Part shown: positions 10,736 through 21,944 of the stretch, piece by piece
How positions within the stretch are numbered: position 1 is the first letter of the stretch
Layout of the letters: every line of letters begins with the position of its first letter
NCBI GenBank assembly: GCA_022828595.1
Contig: JAKGHH010000002.1
Location: 104,839,254 to 104,903,253 of the forward strand
From: Nelumbo lutea
Lineage: Eukaryota > Streptophyta > Magnoliopsida > Proteales > Nelumbonaceae
Direction: 5' to 3'
DNA: 64,000 bases
Notes under the pieces: model-generated
Seen by the model: only the letters and a program-made list of their open reading frames with translations
The model's database searches: none
What the model was told of the DNA's origin: nothing
Made by a program: the position numbers and the translations under genes

Positions 10736-13700
10736 CTGCAAATCAATTAGAAGTTCAAAAATATAGTTGATAATTGTATAACTGCAAACTGCTGTTTACA
10801 GAAGTTATTCATTGAAATGCTGCTGAAATCAGATAGAATGTATTCATGTCACTGTTATTTAAAGAAAAATCATGAGTTCTTGTTTGCTCATAGCAGTTAA
10901 ATTTACAAGAAATGAAACACCATAAATCATGAAATAAAAGTCAACAAATTCAAACAGGAGTTATACATATACTGCAATTCACTAGGACACACAGCTCCAT
11001 CCTAAGCTATGTATGAATTTCCAAGGTGACCCAAAACAACATGAAATAGTTGCATCCTATTCATTTATAAATTAGCATATCTTGTCAGAAACCAAACCAT
11101 CTTGAAATCAGATATTATACAGAGCATAAAAAGAGTTTTCTCAATATCTCAACCAGCAAAATCTGTATATCAGGAAAAAAAATGAAAGACAAGATCTCAT
11201 TGCATGAATCATTTCAAACCAGTAAAGAACCTTTTGAAGCCCATATCAATGAGGCGGCTTCAGATATGATATCATAACTCCTGGATTAAGAAGGCTATGG
11301 TTCAAACAATCTCCTAGAGGCTGATTTTACAAATCCAGTTAAGTGGTATTCTGTGTTTTGTGTCGTACAAAATCTAGTGTGGTCATTCTTGACATGTATT
11401 TGAATGATATAATTGTCGAAGGAAATGATCACAATAGGATCATTAAATTTGTAAATTCATTTGATCAAACATTTTATGAAAAAAATGGGCTAATGAAGTA
11501 CATTCTGAGCCATAAGTGGCACAACCTGAGAAAAGTATAGTGTCTCTTAATGGGAAGGAATATGTTAGGTTTATGCCATTCTACATTCCAATGGATCACA
11601 GTATGAGGACTGAAGCAGAGCAAGTTGACTACTTTGATGATCAAGGATGAAGAGATTGATCATGAAGCTAATCATTTTGACTATGGCACCCAGATATTGC
11701 CTTTCCAGAAGGTTTTATAAATTTTCTCAAGCATTCCCCTTCCCAACCATATCAGGATGATATTTACAGGAATCCTAAGATATTTGAAAGATGCTCTCCA
11801 TAAAGGGCTATGGAGCTGTCTAGATAGCCACTTATTTATCAATGGATTCTTAGATGCTAATTTCCGGTACATCACATGGACAGGTTAGTTTTTTCCCTTT
11901 TTGAAAGGAAAAAACACCTCCCAAGCCCTGATAGAACACCCAGATCAGAACAGATAAGCCAATGGTTGGGTTGCTGATCAAAAAATAAAATGGCACAATG
12001 GCTGGGTTGCTACATTGTTACATGGGTGACCAGGGTTCAAATCTTGGAAACAGCTTCTCTCTGTATCTGCAGGGGGGGGGGGTAAGGCTATGTACATCTG
12101 TCTCTCACCAGACCCCACATTGGCAGGAGCCTTGTGCACTAGCCCTAGGTAGCCTACAAGAAATAAAAACAAAAAAAAGAAAGAGAAATACAACTCTATA
12201 CAGGCAAGACACCTAGGCCAAGAAGGATGAAAACTAAATATAATGACTTTCTCCTTATTCTTCCTAATTTTACTGGTCTATGGTTTAGCTTGGGAAATAA
12301 ACCTGAGTGGTCAGAAGTAAATGGAAATCAAAGAGAATTGTATCAAGAGGAACCCTCTCTTTGGAAAATAACTTATGGAAAACTGAAGTAACATTATTTT
12401 CTTAAAACTAGTTCTAAATTTCCAAAAACACTTGTTTTTGATGTCAACCAAAGACTGAAAAATAGGATTTTCTATGGAAATCATTCATTTAATATCACTT
12501 TGCATGCACTGAAAAACAACCTTTTACTATTTTTTGTTGCCAATCCCCAAAAAAGGAATATTTTAACGACTTAATATAATGACATTTATGGTCCAGATTA
12601 AGGGAGGGTCTTACACTATACAAAGGTGAACAGGGGAATCCAGTCAATTCAGAAAGGAGTAACCAACAGCTGTAGGCTGAGGTAAATTGAGATTCAATCC
12701 CTTTACGAACACCAAAAAGGGAATATTTTAGCAACCTCAATACGCATGGCATCTATAGTCCAGCTTGAGGAGCCTTACATCATACATAGGTGAACAAGGG
12801 GATCCAGTCAATCCGACAAGGAGAGAAACCAACAGTTGTAGGCTGAGGTAACTTGTGATTTCTTTCTTTCTTATTTTCTCTTCTTTGCCCCACAAGGGCC
12901 TTTTATAAATATACATATTTCATATATATATTCTCACTCTCTGGGGTGGGATCAACATTCTGTTTTCACCCTAAACCTGTTGAGCCCTCTTGTACGAACT
13001 GATTGTGTGACACTAACATTTCTTATGTTGTCAATGTGGTTAGCCAATAATATGCACACTCCTACAAGTACGCACCTTCTAGATGTTGAAAGGATCCTTT
13101 CTTATTTGAAGAGATGTCTTTGAAGAACTATATTTTATTAGAAAAATCGCCATAAGAAGATTGAACAATACACTGATGCAAACTGGGCTGGGTGCATTGG
13201 TGATCAGAGGTCTATTTCCTCTGTTTGAGGAAACATGGTATCTTGGCAGAGCAAGAAATAAAATGTTGTAGCTCATTCTAGTGCTGAAGCAGAATATCAA
13301 TCAATGGCTCATGGGGTGTCAAAAGTTTTGTGACAGAGGTCTTCACTAGAAGAGTTGGGTGTCCTACAAGAAAACCTTGATGTTGTATTGTGATAACCAA
13401 GAAGCTATCAATATTGTCCACAAACCAATATAGCATGGCCATACTAAACACACTGAGGTGGTTACCACTTTATCGAGGAGAGATTTGCAGCCAATGTTTA
13501 GAAAACCAGACCAAATTGGCCGATCAAACAGGTTGAACCGTAACCTGGGACACTAGCTGGTTCAATCATACCCTAAACCGGACTTAATAGAAAACTAGAC
13601 CAAACCGAATTGGTTCCAATTCATAAAGCCACCTGGGTTACTAACTAAAATGAAATTTCAAAATGGCAATGACAAGACTTGAACCCATGACTAAGGGTTA

Positions 13701-16700
13701 AACTTTAAGGTACCAATACACTCTATATGCACAAACATGCATATCAGGTGTTTTGACCTTGTCAAAAAAAAAATTTAACTTCAGATTTTTACAAGGGGCT
13801 TGCTTAACTATTATTTAACAATTAAAAAAGAGAGTTTATAGAAAATTCTTAGAAAAGGCATTTCAGTGAGCCCCCGATACGATTCAATATGCTCGATGCA
13901 TCATATCCAAATTTTGAATCTTACCCATGACCTCTTATTTATGTGTATTGCTCAATTACCATTGATCAATTTCTTTATTTCTGTTAATTAATGACTCTTT
14001 ATTATATATATATATATATATATATTACTTTATTACACAAATACTTTGTAGAAAATGTGAATTAAGAGACTTGAACCCTGGTCATTTGCTTTAAAAATTA
14101 AGAAATTTGCCATCTATCCACCACATTCAAGAATGATATAATTTTGTATAATATATTATATATAATATTTATACAACTGCAATATATATACAGCTTTAAA
14201 AATTAAGAAACGTATCATCTATCCACCACATTCAAGAATATTCTCTGAACATTCATTGCATCTCAGGAGAGACCTGTTTGCCATATATCGCATCTGATCT
14301 ACAGCTTGCAGATGTCTTCACCAAAGCAGTTACTAGAACTAAACTGGAAACTGATTTCTTCTTTTTTTTTTGGTGAATTGATTTCAGCGTGTTGGGAATA
14401 GCGAATATTTATTTCCAACTTGAGGGGGAGTCTAGAGTTGTAATAGATTAATTATGGGTCTGTTTATATTGTTTTATATTTGTTTTTATTTTTCTCTTAG
14501 GGTGGCAAGGTATTTTGGTCTTTGTACAGTTTTTAAACCTCTCATATATAAATACAATTACTTGGAGCGGCAGAGCATTCTATCCTGCTCCCTTCTTCTA
14601 CTTAATCTTTCTTGTCAATTTTTCTATTCCAGTTTTTCCTCTTAATCTGAAATAGTTCTCAGCAAGTTGACAATTTGATAAGTATTTTGGATCAGAATTC
14701 TGATCATTTTTGGGTCTCAAAAGTAGGGGTCCAATTTGGGTGGGCTCAACCTGAGCCTGACCCAACCCAAGTTTTCACATGGGTTGGGCCCTTTGTTTTC
14801 AAGCTGTGGGCCAGGCCTCAGCTAGAAAACTTGAGTTTAACCTAAACTTGGGTTGGGTTGGGTCAAGGCCTCGGGTAGCCCGTAGCCCAAAACCTAACCT
14901 AGGACATCCGGAACAAATACATACATACAAGCATTATATTTATATAAAATTATCTTTTTTTCTAATAATATATACATGTAGATATGTATAAAATATGTAT
15001 ATGTACATTTGTAGATGAATTTTGTACATATTTTCAATCAATTCTACTCATAATTGGGCAAAAAAAGCCCAATAAAAGATGGCTATATAAAAATATATTC
15101 ATAAATTCTTCCAAACCCTACCTACTCACCTAAGTCCAACTAAGCTAGGCCCAACCCAGCCCAAGTTGTGTCGGGTTAAACTTAAGTTGGGCCTGGGTTG
15201 ATAAACTTGGGCCAAACCTCAAGTTGGGCTAGGCCTGAACCCAAGGTTTTCACCTTTAGGGTTAGGCCTAGGTTGACCTTCAACCCAACTCAACTCATCA
15301 AAATTACACATTTACACCCCTATTGGAAGGGGGGGGGGGGTTGATGTACGTTTTCTTTGTTTTTTTCCCTCTTTTTTCTTCAGGTGATTACTCATCACCT
15401 TCCTCCGTGCACTTTCTCCATTATCAATGATACTTGGTCTAATAATAGCACATGCCTATGTTTCTCTCACAATTTATATTAATACTAGAACTATCCAAAA
15501 TTACAAAAAAAAAAAAAAAAAAAACTAATGTTACATTGAAGTCCTTGAATATAAACTTCCTTCCTAAAGTACTTACATTCCACAGATGCATAACAGTCTG
15601 AATACTCCAAAAATAACAATGGCCTAGGCAATTTTATCATTTTCCCATATCCTATAACATTTTGAGAAATACACAATACATTGTGCATGGGCTATACTTC
15701 TAGCAATATCAAAACTTCAAACTTGGTGCTACGATAAGATTTTGATATACAATGAGGGCTGCACTTAAAATCCTAAAACACCAAGAAGATAAGAAAAGTA
15801 TCTCACTGAAGAGAAGCTTATAGCAATAAGTGCCTAACTTCAAACATTAATAGGGATCAGTTTTTTGGTCTTTTGACTGAAATTATTGACAAGAATTACT
15901 GGAAATACTTCAATGAAATGGGAAAATCATTTTAAAAGCATTGTACAAGGAAAAAATACAAGATAATCATATGTCACCTGGACTGGATGCAAACCATTCC
16001 GACGATTCCCAATTCCTTCCACTGTAATTACATGCATCCCTTCTAAAGAATATAAAGGAGCCAAACATGCATTGACTGCATGATGCCTGTAATATGTTTT
16101 CATAATTAAATTCATAATACAGTCGGAGAGTTCCATAGTTGATGATTATGTAAAGGCTTAAGCTTTCCAACAAAACAAATATTAACAACTTATGAAACAG
16201 AATTGTAAGTAAGACAAAGAAGAATACGTGCTTCAAATAAATCATACAATAAGTGATTGTGTGTGTGTGTGTAACATAAAATGCATCACATAAAATGAGA
16301 AAAAAGTGGATTTATAGAACTTCACTGGCTTGCCAACTGAAACAAACCATAAGTCCCTATAATAACTAAACAACAAGTAACTCTTGTAATCCAATAAAAT
16401 TTGGAAGAACCAACTTGTTTCCATGGTTTACAATTTGGTCCCCTATAATAACTAAACAACAACTAATCTTCCAGTCCCTTGAAGAATGCATACATTCTTG
16501 GACCCCTCCAATGGTGAACACAATCAGATTAATCCACAAAGGGCTCACATTGATTCAGTAATTTCGTACACATTTTGTATATATGTTCTTTGATATAAGA
16601 ATGAGAGAGAGGGAGGGATCCCACCAGGTTAACCATTCTATTGAAGTAGCTTGGATATTCTGTAAATGTTTGATATATGTTATATTCAAAAACAACAAAC

Positions 16701-17789
16701 TGTGAGACTCACATTGATCTTTTTGACACTTGATCATAATAAGAAACCATTACTGTACAAGCCCCACAACCACCTTCACCACAGCCCAACTTTGTTCCTG
16801 TCAAGCCTATATCTGCATTCAGAAACAACATTAGATACTGCTTGACAATGAAATGCAATTTATAGGGGCAACTAATTTAGAAGTAAATATAATCACACGG
16901 TTTATAGAAGAACAGAGCAACAATAAAGTCCGGAACATTTAAAGAAAAATAGAGAAAATTAATCAAAATTTGGTTATCAAATCTGTAAATTATAAAGCTG
17001 AAGGGGAGACTGAACGTTTAAGGAGGAGTTCAGCGTGTTGAAGCATCATCTTTTAGTAATAGAGGAAATTATCATCTACTTGATAGAATTATGACATCCC
17101 ATAATGGCAGCACTCATTAGCAATGTTCACGGGTCATTCATCGAGTCTACTTTGGTGTTGTTTCTTTTTTTTTTATATTTTTATGTTTTTGTTGCAAAGA
17201 AGTAACAACCGTCTCAATGCCCTACTTGCCTAATAATCATGGTTGACTCAATTGAGTCACCTCAATCAAATTCTGCAAAGAAAAGAGTTCAATCATTAAT
17301 AGTCTCAGGGATTATATATTTAAATGAACCATTGTATCTGGATAGCAAATGCTGCAACAAAATCACAAATGAATCGGTTCTACTTAAAAAAAGAAAAGAA
17401 AAGAAAAGAAAAGAAAAGGAAAACATATTCCATAGAACTTGAATCCACACTTCGTCATCTAGAATGGATACATTTCAAGTTGGTATGGAGGAAATTGGAA
17501 AATGATTTCGTCTCTTGAAACATTGGAAATGATCCAATTCCAATATTTTTAATATGTATCAGCCGCGAACTGATCCGTTAATTAGTGCACTTGCACTCAA
17601 ATCCTATTACTGGAAAACCCGAACTAAACATTGGCATCAATCCAGTCCTTCCAAATTACCTTTAAGATACTCAAGAAGCGTTAGGTGAGCCAATCCGTCC
17701 GGCAGTACTCGCCGGACACCATTAACATATAAGATAGCTTCATTGGACTCTTCCAAGCTTAAATCCTCTTCGTTCTTCAAAGACCCCAT
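9236..17789 (-). CDS. XDH1: Xanthine dehydrogenase, N-terminal 613 codons (four exons; 3' part off window)
   Basis: Oxidises hypoxanthine to xanthine and xanthine to urate, using NAD+ (or O2) as acceptor; a cytosolic molybdenum-FAD-iron-sulphur enzyme of purine catabolism. Exons on the minus strand: 17660-17789, 16713-16812, 15978-16086 and 9236-10735. All have GT donors and AG acceptors, and phases 1, 2, 0 and 0 join cleanly into 1839 nt without a stop. The order is plant-type 2Fe-2S, second 2Fe-2S, FAD domain, then the start of the molybdopterin half. Plant XDH is about 1,350-1,370 residues, so a bit under half is here. The N-terminus M-G-S-L-K and the [11 protein letters not shown] motif favour XDH over aldehyde oxidase. 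Introns 1-3 carry a SINE and Copia remnants; intron 4 holds at least 9.2 kb of nested Copia. Remaining exons should lie at lower coordinates. Confidence 0.93.
10736..11339. other. XDH1 intron 3, proximal part, nothing recognised
   Basis: AT-rich intronic sequence. No coding homology or repeat ends identified on either strand. Confidence 0.55.
11340..11880 (+). pseudogene. Decayed Copia RT/RNase H fragment in XDH1 intron 3
   Basis: Plus strand, antisense to XDH1. Near 11385 it has [14 protein letters not shown], a degraded form of the Copia RT Y-V-D-D-I-I region (both catalytic aspartates altered to L-N-D). Near 11780 it has [11 protein letters not shown] and G-F-L-D-A-N-F, which match the start of Copia RNase H. 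Multiple stops and frameshifts. An old remnant. Confidence 0.7.
11990..12165 (+). mobile_element. Au-type SINE in XDH1 intron 3
   Basis: A short tRNA-derived retroposon. A box-B-like GGTTCAAATCT lies near 12032, followed by the Au-SINE landmark order: ...GGAAACAGC..., ...GGTAAGGCT..TGTACAT..., a CAGACCCCACATTGGCAGGAGCC-like segment (split here to its recognisable parts), then GTGCACTAG. Au SINEs occur across many angiosperms; their mobilisation depends on LINE machinery. A G-run of ten at 12071-12080 replaces the usual GCAGGG. Target duplications are not certain. Confidence 0.75.
12541..12870. repeat. Imperfect tandem duplication of about 165 bp in intron 3
   Basis: Copy 1 (about 12541-12705) and copy 2 (about 12711-12870) share the same order: AAAAAGGAATATTTTA, a GGTGAACA..GGGG segment, ATCCAGTCAAT and TGTAGGCTGAGGTAA. 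They differ by roughly one base in six. No terminal features of a transposon are evident. Confidence 0.75.
13025..14433 (+). pseudogene. Decayed Copia RNase H interrupted by a later insertion
   Basis: Antisense to XDH1. The left part (13025-13494) has [22 protein letters not shown] and H-S-S-A motifs of Copia RNase H, with several nonsense codons. Homology stops at R-F-A-A near 13494 and resumes at about 14245 with the polyprotein end ([11 protein letters not shown]). A polypurine tract, TTGAGGGGGAG, lies at 14420-14430. The 750 bp in between are inserted sequence. Confidence 0.78.
13495..14244. repeat. Non-coding insertion within the Copia remnant
   Basis: Contains degenerate copies of an AACCGG/GGTTCAA motif (13500-13640), an (AT)n microsatellite at about 14004-14024, and a direct repeat of about 43 bp (about 14089-14131 and 14196-14238) with the core CATCTATCCACCACATTCAA. 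It looks like one or more non-autonomous elements; the ends cannot be fixed. Confidence 0.5.
14434..14660 (+). repeat. Probable 3' LTR of the intron-3 Copia remnant
   Basis: Lies just after the polypurine tract and has a TATATAAATAC motif at 14545, typical of a Copia LTR promoter, with a pyrimidine-rich R/U5-like tail. The right end is uncertain. Confidence 0.5.
14724..15322. mobile_element. hAT-like non-autonomous element in XDH1 intron 3
   Basis: Begins TAGGGGTCCAA and ends TTTACACCCCTA, so TAGGGGT is inverted at both ends, as in the 46.6-kb element. The inside is a string of degenerate GGGTTGGGC / GCCCAACCC words with an AT-rich core. No matching 8-bp target duplication remains, so it is probably old. 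Confidence 0.55.
15323..15977. other. XDH1 intron 3, distal part
   Basis: Low-complexity runs (G-run near 15330, poly-A at 15504-15524) in AT-rich intron sequence up to the exon 3 donor. Introns 2 (16087-16712) and 1 (16813-17659) are likewise without recognised elements apart from a (TG)n run near 16259 and an (AAAAG)n run near 17394-17420. Confidence 0.5.
15978..16086 (-). CDS. XDH1: XDH1 exon 3: fourth cysteine of the first cluster
   Basis: 109 nt, encoding [10 protein letters not shown], the fourth ligand of the first cluster, through to G-L-H-P-V-Q. Acceptor AG at 16088-16087, donor GTGACA at 15977. It ends in phase 0, matching exon 4. Confidence 0.93.
16713..16812 (-). CDS. XDH1: XDH1 exon 2: first [2Fe-2S] cysteines
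   Basis: 100 nt. It carries [14 protein letters not shown], whose three cysteines bind the ferredoxin-like [2Fe-2S] cluster. Acceptor AG at 16814-16813, donor GTGAGT at 16712. The split Asp codon with exon 1 restores the family's L-R/K-D-I/L-G-L-T-G. Confidence 0.93.
17660..17789 (-). CDS. XDH1: XDH1 exon 1
   Basis: Encodes residues 1-43 plus one base. The start is M-G-S-L-K, as in characterised plant XDH; an in-frame upstream ATG at 17996 would add a Ser/Pro/Leu-rich extension unlike the family, so 17789 is preferred. It holds the first strands of the ferredoxin-like domain (L-Y-V-N-G-V-R-R). The donor follows L-E-Y-L-K at 17659. Confidence 0.92.
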
Positions 17790-17935
17790 CGATGAAGTTC
17801 GAACAAAATCTGAAAACCAGTAGGAAGAAAAATAAACTTTGACCGAAGCTTCAGATTTCCAAGTGTAGTGAAATTTGGGAGGAGAGGAGGAGCAGAAAGC
17901 CCAGAAATCCGTAGGAAGGGGGGGAGAAGTTGGTA

Positions 17936-18160
17936 GATGACCAGAAAGATAAGAGATACAGAAAGGTTGCAGGCGGCTGTGTCCAGAAACTGACAACTTA
18001 AAAGAGAGACGAAGACGATCCTCTTGTTAATAATAGAAAGTGGATAGAAAAGTTGGAAGATGATCAAAGGATACAGATAGAAAGGTCACAGGTAACTGGT
18101 GGGCTGTTGTGTCCCTCCAGAAACTGACGGACTGTGAGAGATAGACACGAAATGATCCGC
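17936..18160. repeat. Diverged tandem duplication in the XDH1 5' leader/promoter
   Basis: Segments at about 17936-18025 and 18057-18160 share, in order, AGATGA, AGAAAGGT, ACAGG, TGTGTCC, CAGAAACTGAC and GAAGACGATCC / GAAATGATCC. The copies differ by small insertions. They lie roughly 150-370 bp upstream of the XDH1 start codon, where the 5' UTR and core promoter are expected. Confidence 0.65.
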
Positions 18161-19985
18161 ATGTGCGAATTACCTCAGCTAGCGAAAATTTGTGGAATTA
18201 CAGTTTCTCTCTCTAAGGAGACCGGCTTCAGTGGCAGTTTCGGTGAGAGCAAGGTTCGCGCAAAAGGTACCCCACTTAATTTAAAATGTTTTAAGCATGC
18301 GGGATGTTTAATACCGTGAGTATGCAAATAAAATTCATTTTTTCGAGTTCGCTCCTCTCTCTCTCGCTCGAGTGTTGCTTGCAAATAAAATCTACGGAAC
18401 GGCCAATGGCTAAAGTTATTTATTTAAAAAAATAAAAAAAAAACTTATATTTTTAATTTTATATAAATGTTAATATATACAATAATTAAATAAATTATTA
18501 TAATAAAATTAAAAATAATTGTTTATTTTATTAATATATTATATAATTATGGGTTGTTCTTGATTGGGTTCGCACACATGTTGTGGTCAGCACGGCCCGC
18601 TCGATCGTACCGTGTTAGCCTGGCCCATGGACCTAAAACCCTAGGCCCAGCACAACCCACATGATTGTGCCGGTCTTGGCACAACCTGCGTGCCATCGTG
18701 TCGGGCCATGCCGGGCCACAGGTGGCATGGCTCAATTTACACTTCTAGCAGCGACAAACAACCATCACCAACAATCAGGGTCAACCTCAGGCAATGTCTT
18801 TTTTTTTTTTTAATTCTTCTCCTTCGCATATCTTCCATGAAAATTAACCCTAATCTGTTTGAATGGCAACATCATCATCGGATACCGACAACCAGTGATA
18901 AATCAATTTGTAGATATGTACATCTTCCTTCCTTTTGTTTTTCTCCAAAACCAAAACTTGTTAATGTACAAAACAAATTAGTTAGGGTTAGTTTTTAAAT
19001 GTATAAAATGCTATAACATTTGTTTTTTTATCTTTGTTAAATTTTTTTAATATATAAAAAGATATACATACCTAAAACCATGGTTTTCGAACCGTTGTTT
19101 ATCTAAACAATAGAACCGTTCGACCTGGGAACCGTTTAGGAAATTGATTCTGTTTTACTCTAAATCCAGTCTTTGGCCAAAAAATGTTGAAAAAGCCAAC
19201 AACCTATTGACTCAGGCGGTCAAACCGTCGACCCATTCAACGATTTGTTACTGTTTTTATTTTTAATTATTTTTTTATTTTTTAAAATTTTTGTCTGAAT
19301 GAGTCGTCTATCCAAACTGAACGGTTGGACTGTCAACTCGGAAACGGTGGCCAAAACGCGTGAAATTGATTGTCACCGGTCATCGGTATCCAATGTCACA
19401 ATCGTCGATGACTACCATCCAAACCGTCTACGACTAGTGTGTTGGCACGACCCAACACAACCCATATATATTATTTATATAATATTTATATAAATTATAA
19501 TTATACGATATATTATATAATATATTAATAAAATAAATAATTGTTTTTAATTTTATTATACTAATTTATTTAATTATTGTATATATAAACAATTCTATAC
19601 ATCAAAACTCATATAAATTAAAAATTTAAGTTTGTTTTCAAATTTTTAAAGAAGTAACTTTGGCTCGATCATGGCGCAATCAGACCCAAAACTTGGCCCA
19701 CGGGTCAGCCAGTAGATTTTATTTGCAAACAACACTCGAGCAAGAGAGAAGAGGAGGTCAGAAGATTCGAAAAAGTTGATTTTATTTGCAAGCTAACGGC
19801 GTTAAACACGACAAACATTCCGCATGCTTCAAACATTTTAAAGTATGTGGAGGACGCGTGGCGCATCCTCTTTTTGCGCGAATTTTGCCTTCACCAAAAG
19901 TGTCTGGACTGAAGCCGGATTCCTCTCTAAACCTCTTCCTTCCGTCAGAGCAAATCCGTACCCACAGCGTTCCAATTTTGCAGTG
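18150..19985. repeat. Large imperfect inverted repeat next to the XDH1 5' end
   Basis: The left arm (about 18150-18560) and right arm (about 19460-19985) are inverted copies. Shared landmarks in both arms: CGGCTTCAGT, TTCGCGCAAAA, AAATGTTT.AAGCATGCGG, CTCGAGTGTTG.TTGCAAAT and ATAATTAAATAAATTA. Arms are about 0.4-0.5 kb with small indels. The 0.9-kb spacer holds GC-rich and AACCG/CGGTT-rich repeats. It could be a foldback-type element or an inverted duplication. Transcribed, it would fold into a long hairpin. Confidence 0.78.
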
Positions 19986-19999
19986 AGAATATCTCCCCC

Positions 20000-21298
20000 A
20001 ATGAAAGAAGGCAATTAGGCACATAACTAGATAAGGAGGGAGATATTCTGAATGTAAGACTGTAAAGGCTGCTCGAACGTGGGTGCCCTGACCGAAGCCG
20101 AACTCCTTCCTCGTTAAAAAGAATCAAAAACGAAGCGAAGAAACTGGAAGGCAAAACTGACCTATCACCGCCAATCGTCACTGGCCACCACGCTTTCCTT
20201 CCAGCGGCGTTTTAACTCTCACCTTTGTCACCGCCTCCGAAGATACAGAAGTGTTGTCTTATTTGGGCGGTAAACAACCTCAACAATCTTAGTGGTGAAC
20301 ACCCGTCTTCATTTCACTGTAACTACATTGAGTTATTACCAATGCTTTCGAATGAAGACAACTGGGAGGAATCGGAGAAGTTTCAGCCTTTCTGGGGCGT
20401 TTGGGACTTAACGAAATGAAGAAAACCGGGAAAATGATAGTTGAGTTTCGAATGAAGACGGACTGAGCACCGGCGGAAACAACGGATTCGTGACATCTCA
20501 GATCTCTCGTCAAGACTCACACATGCGAGAAGCATTCACGTGTAAATATGACGTGTAAGACTGTAATTGGCTCCACAGCTTTCTGCGGGTTTTGTGCTAA
20601 TCCGACCAATAGGAAACGTGTGGGCAACACGCGCGGGCCAACTAATTCGGAACGAACACGAACCTGATGGATATCTTTGCTAGTCGGTCAAAGCCCGCGA
20701 CCCTAAGAATCAATTTTTACAAAAGAAAAAGCAAGGATCAATCAGTTTGCCACGTGGCAATTACGCTTACACTGGGACTGATCAAAGATAAGAGATTGAC
20801 GAATAAAGACAAACCTGTTTCTTAAGTCTTGCTTTGACGAGTCATTAATTAGAGTATGTTCTTTGTTAAATAGACCGTATGATTATTCACCTATTGTTAA
20901 AAAAGATGCCCATGTTCCATGAATCCATGATTGATTAATTGGATTAAAAAAATTAAAAGAGCTAAAATTGTGAAATAATTGATTATTATATATATGCATG
21001 TGATAATTTCATATGATGTTGATGGACATGATAATGATTCCGGTGAACTTATAAAAAAATAATAACTTAGTGGAACCCATGTGGTAAAGACAGTATTAGT
21101 GGATTTGCTAAAATATGGTGCAACTGGTTCGGATTATTTGAGAAATTAAATGATCACAGGTCCATGTATTTTATTACTGGCCAACTCGCTGAATAACCAT
21201 TGCATTCAGTTAATCCTTACTCGTTTCAAAGCTGCAGCTTTTTTATTGTTATCGAGCTCTTCTTCTGGGCGAGAAGATAATATGATGTTGTGGAGCAC
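20000..21298. other. Intergenic, no gene recognised
   Basis: Short ORFs occur but none shows family motifs. It includes a small hairpin (GAGAATATCTCCC at 19984-19996 against GGGAGATATTCTG near 20038-20050) and a G-box palindrome. 20900-21290 is AT-rich. Confidence 0.5.
20747..20760. promoter_or_regulatory. 14-bp perfect palindrome with a G-box
   Basis: TTGCCACGTGGCAA is self-complementary and contains CACGTG, the core bound by plant bZIP and bHLH factors. It lies about 3 kb upstream of the XDH1 start, beyond the inverted repeat. It may be chance or belong to an unseen gene. Confidence 0.3.
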
Positions 21299-21944
21299 TG
21301 CTCATAGAGTGTGAATTAGACAAAGAAAATATTCATGCTTATTCTTCATCAGGGGTACATGATACGTGTCTCAACCGAATATAGATAATAATGGCCACAA
21401 TGGTTGGCATGAATATCCAATATAATTGTCACAACCCTTCATGATTCTGTTACGCCTACATGAGCGAAATAGTCAGGTTGCTTGCCAGCTAGCCACCTAC
21501 ATCTTTGAGCTGTATCATCCCGAGTGGCATAAGGCGAGCATTTGGAAAGTTGCGGTAGAGGAAGTCCACCCGTTCCCAAGTGGCATCAAGCAACAAGCGG
21601 AGTAGTTCCTCATTCTCCGGTCTAGCACAGCAACATGGTAAGGTCTAAGGGCTCCTTCTTTAGTTAAGGGTGGAAGGGTGGGGCTACCATTATGATGTTC
21701 TCCCACCTTGGCCTTGAAGCATGAGACATGGAATACAGAGTGAACCCTGCATCCCTCTGGAAGCTAGAGACGATAAGCCACTGGACCGATTTTCTGGGTT
21801 ATCATAAATGGCCCATAGAATTTAGCTGGAGGATACTGAACTTTGGTGGTATGACTGTAGCCTTAAGAATACCTAGTCTCCCACATTGAAGGTCCTCTCA
21901 ATCCTGTCCCTATCAGTCATTCTCTTCATTCGGGCTTGAGAAAA

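Noticed and set aside
12541..12870. CRISPR-like array or satellite
   Set aside because: Only two diverged 165-bp copies in a plant intron; no short identical repeats with unique spacers occur anywhere in the window.
9236..17789. Aldehyde oxidase instead of xanthine dehydrogenase
   Set aside because: The N-terminus ([11 protein letters not shown]) and the FAD domain motifs agree with plant XDH, and the exon structure with a 1.5-kb fourth exon also fits. The decisive substrate-pocket residues lie in exons outside the window, so this rests on N-terminal similarity.
17637..17996. 119-residue minus-strand ORF starting at 17996 as the XDH1 start
   Set aside because: The extra 69 residues are Ser/Pro/Leu-rich and unlike any XDH N-terminus; the second ATG gives the family's M-G-S-L-K start.
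18134..20181. Short ORFs in the inverted repeat as host genes
   Set aside because: None has a known motif, and both arms carry mirrored sequence; they are chance frames in a repeat.
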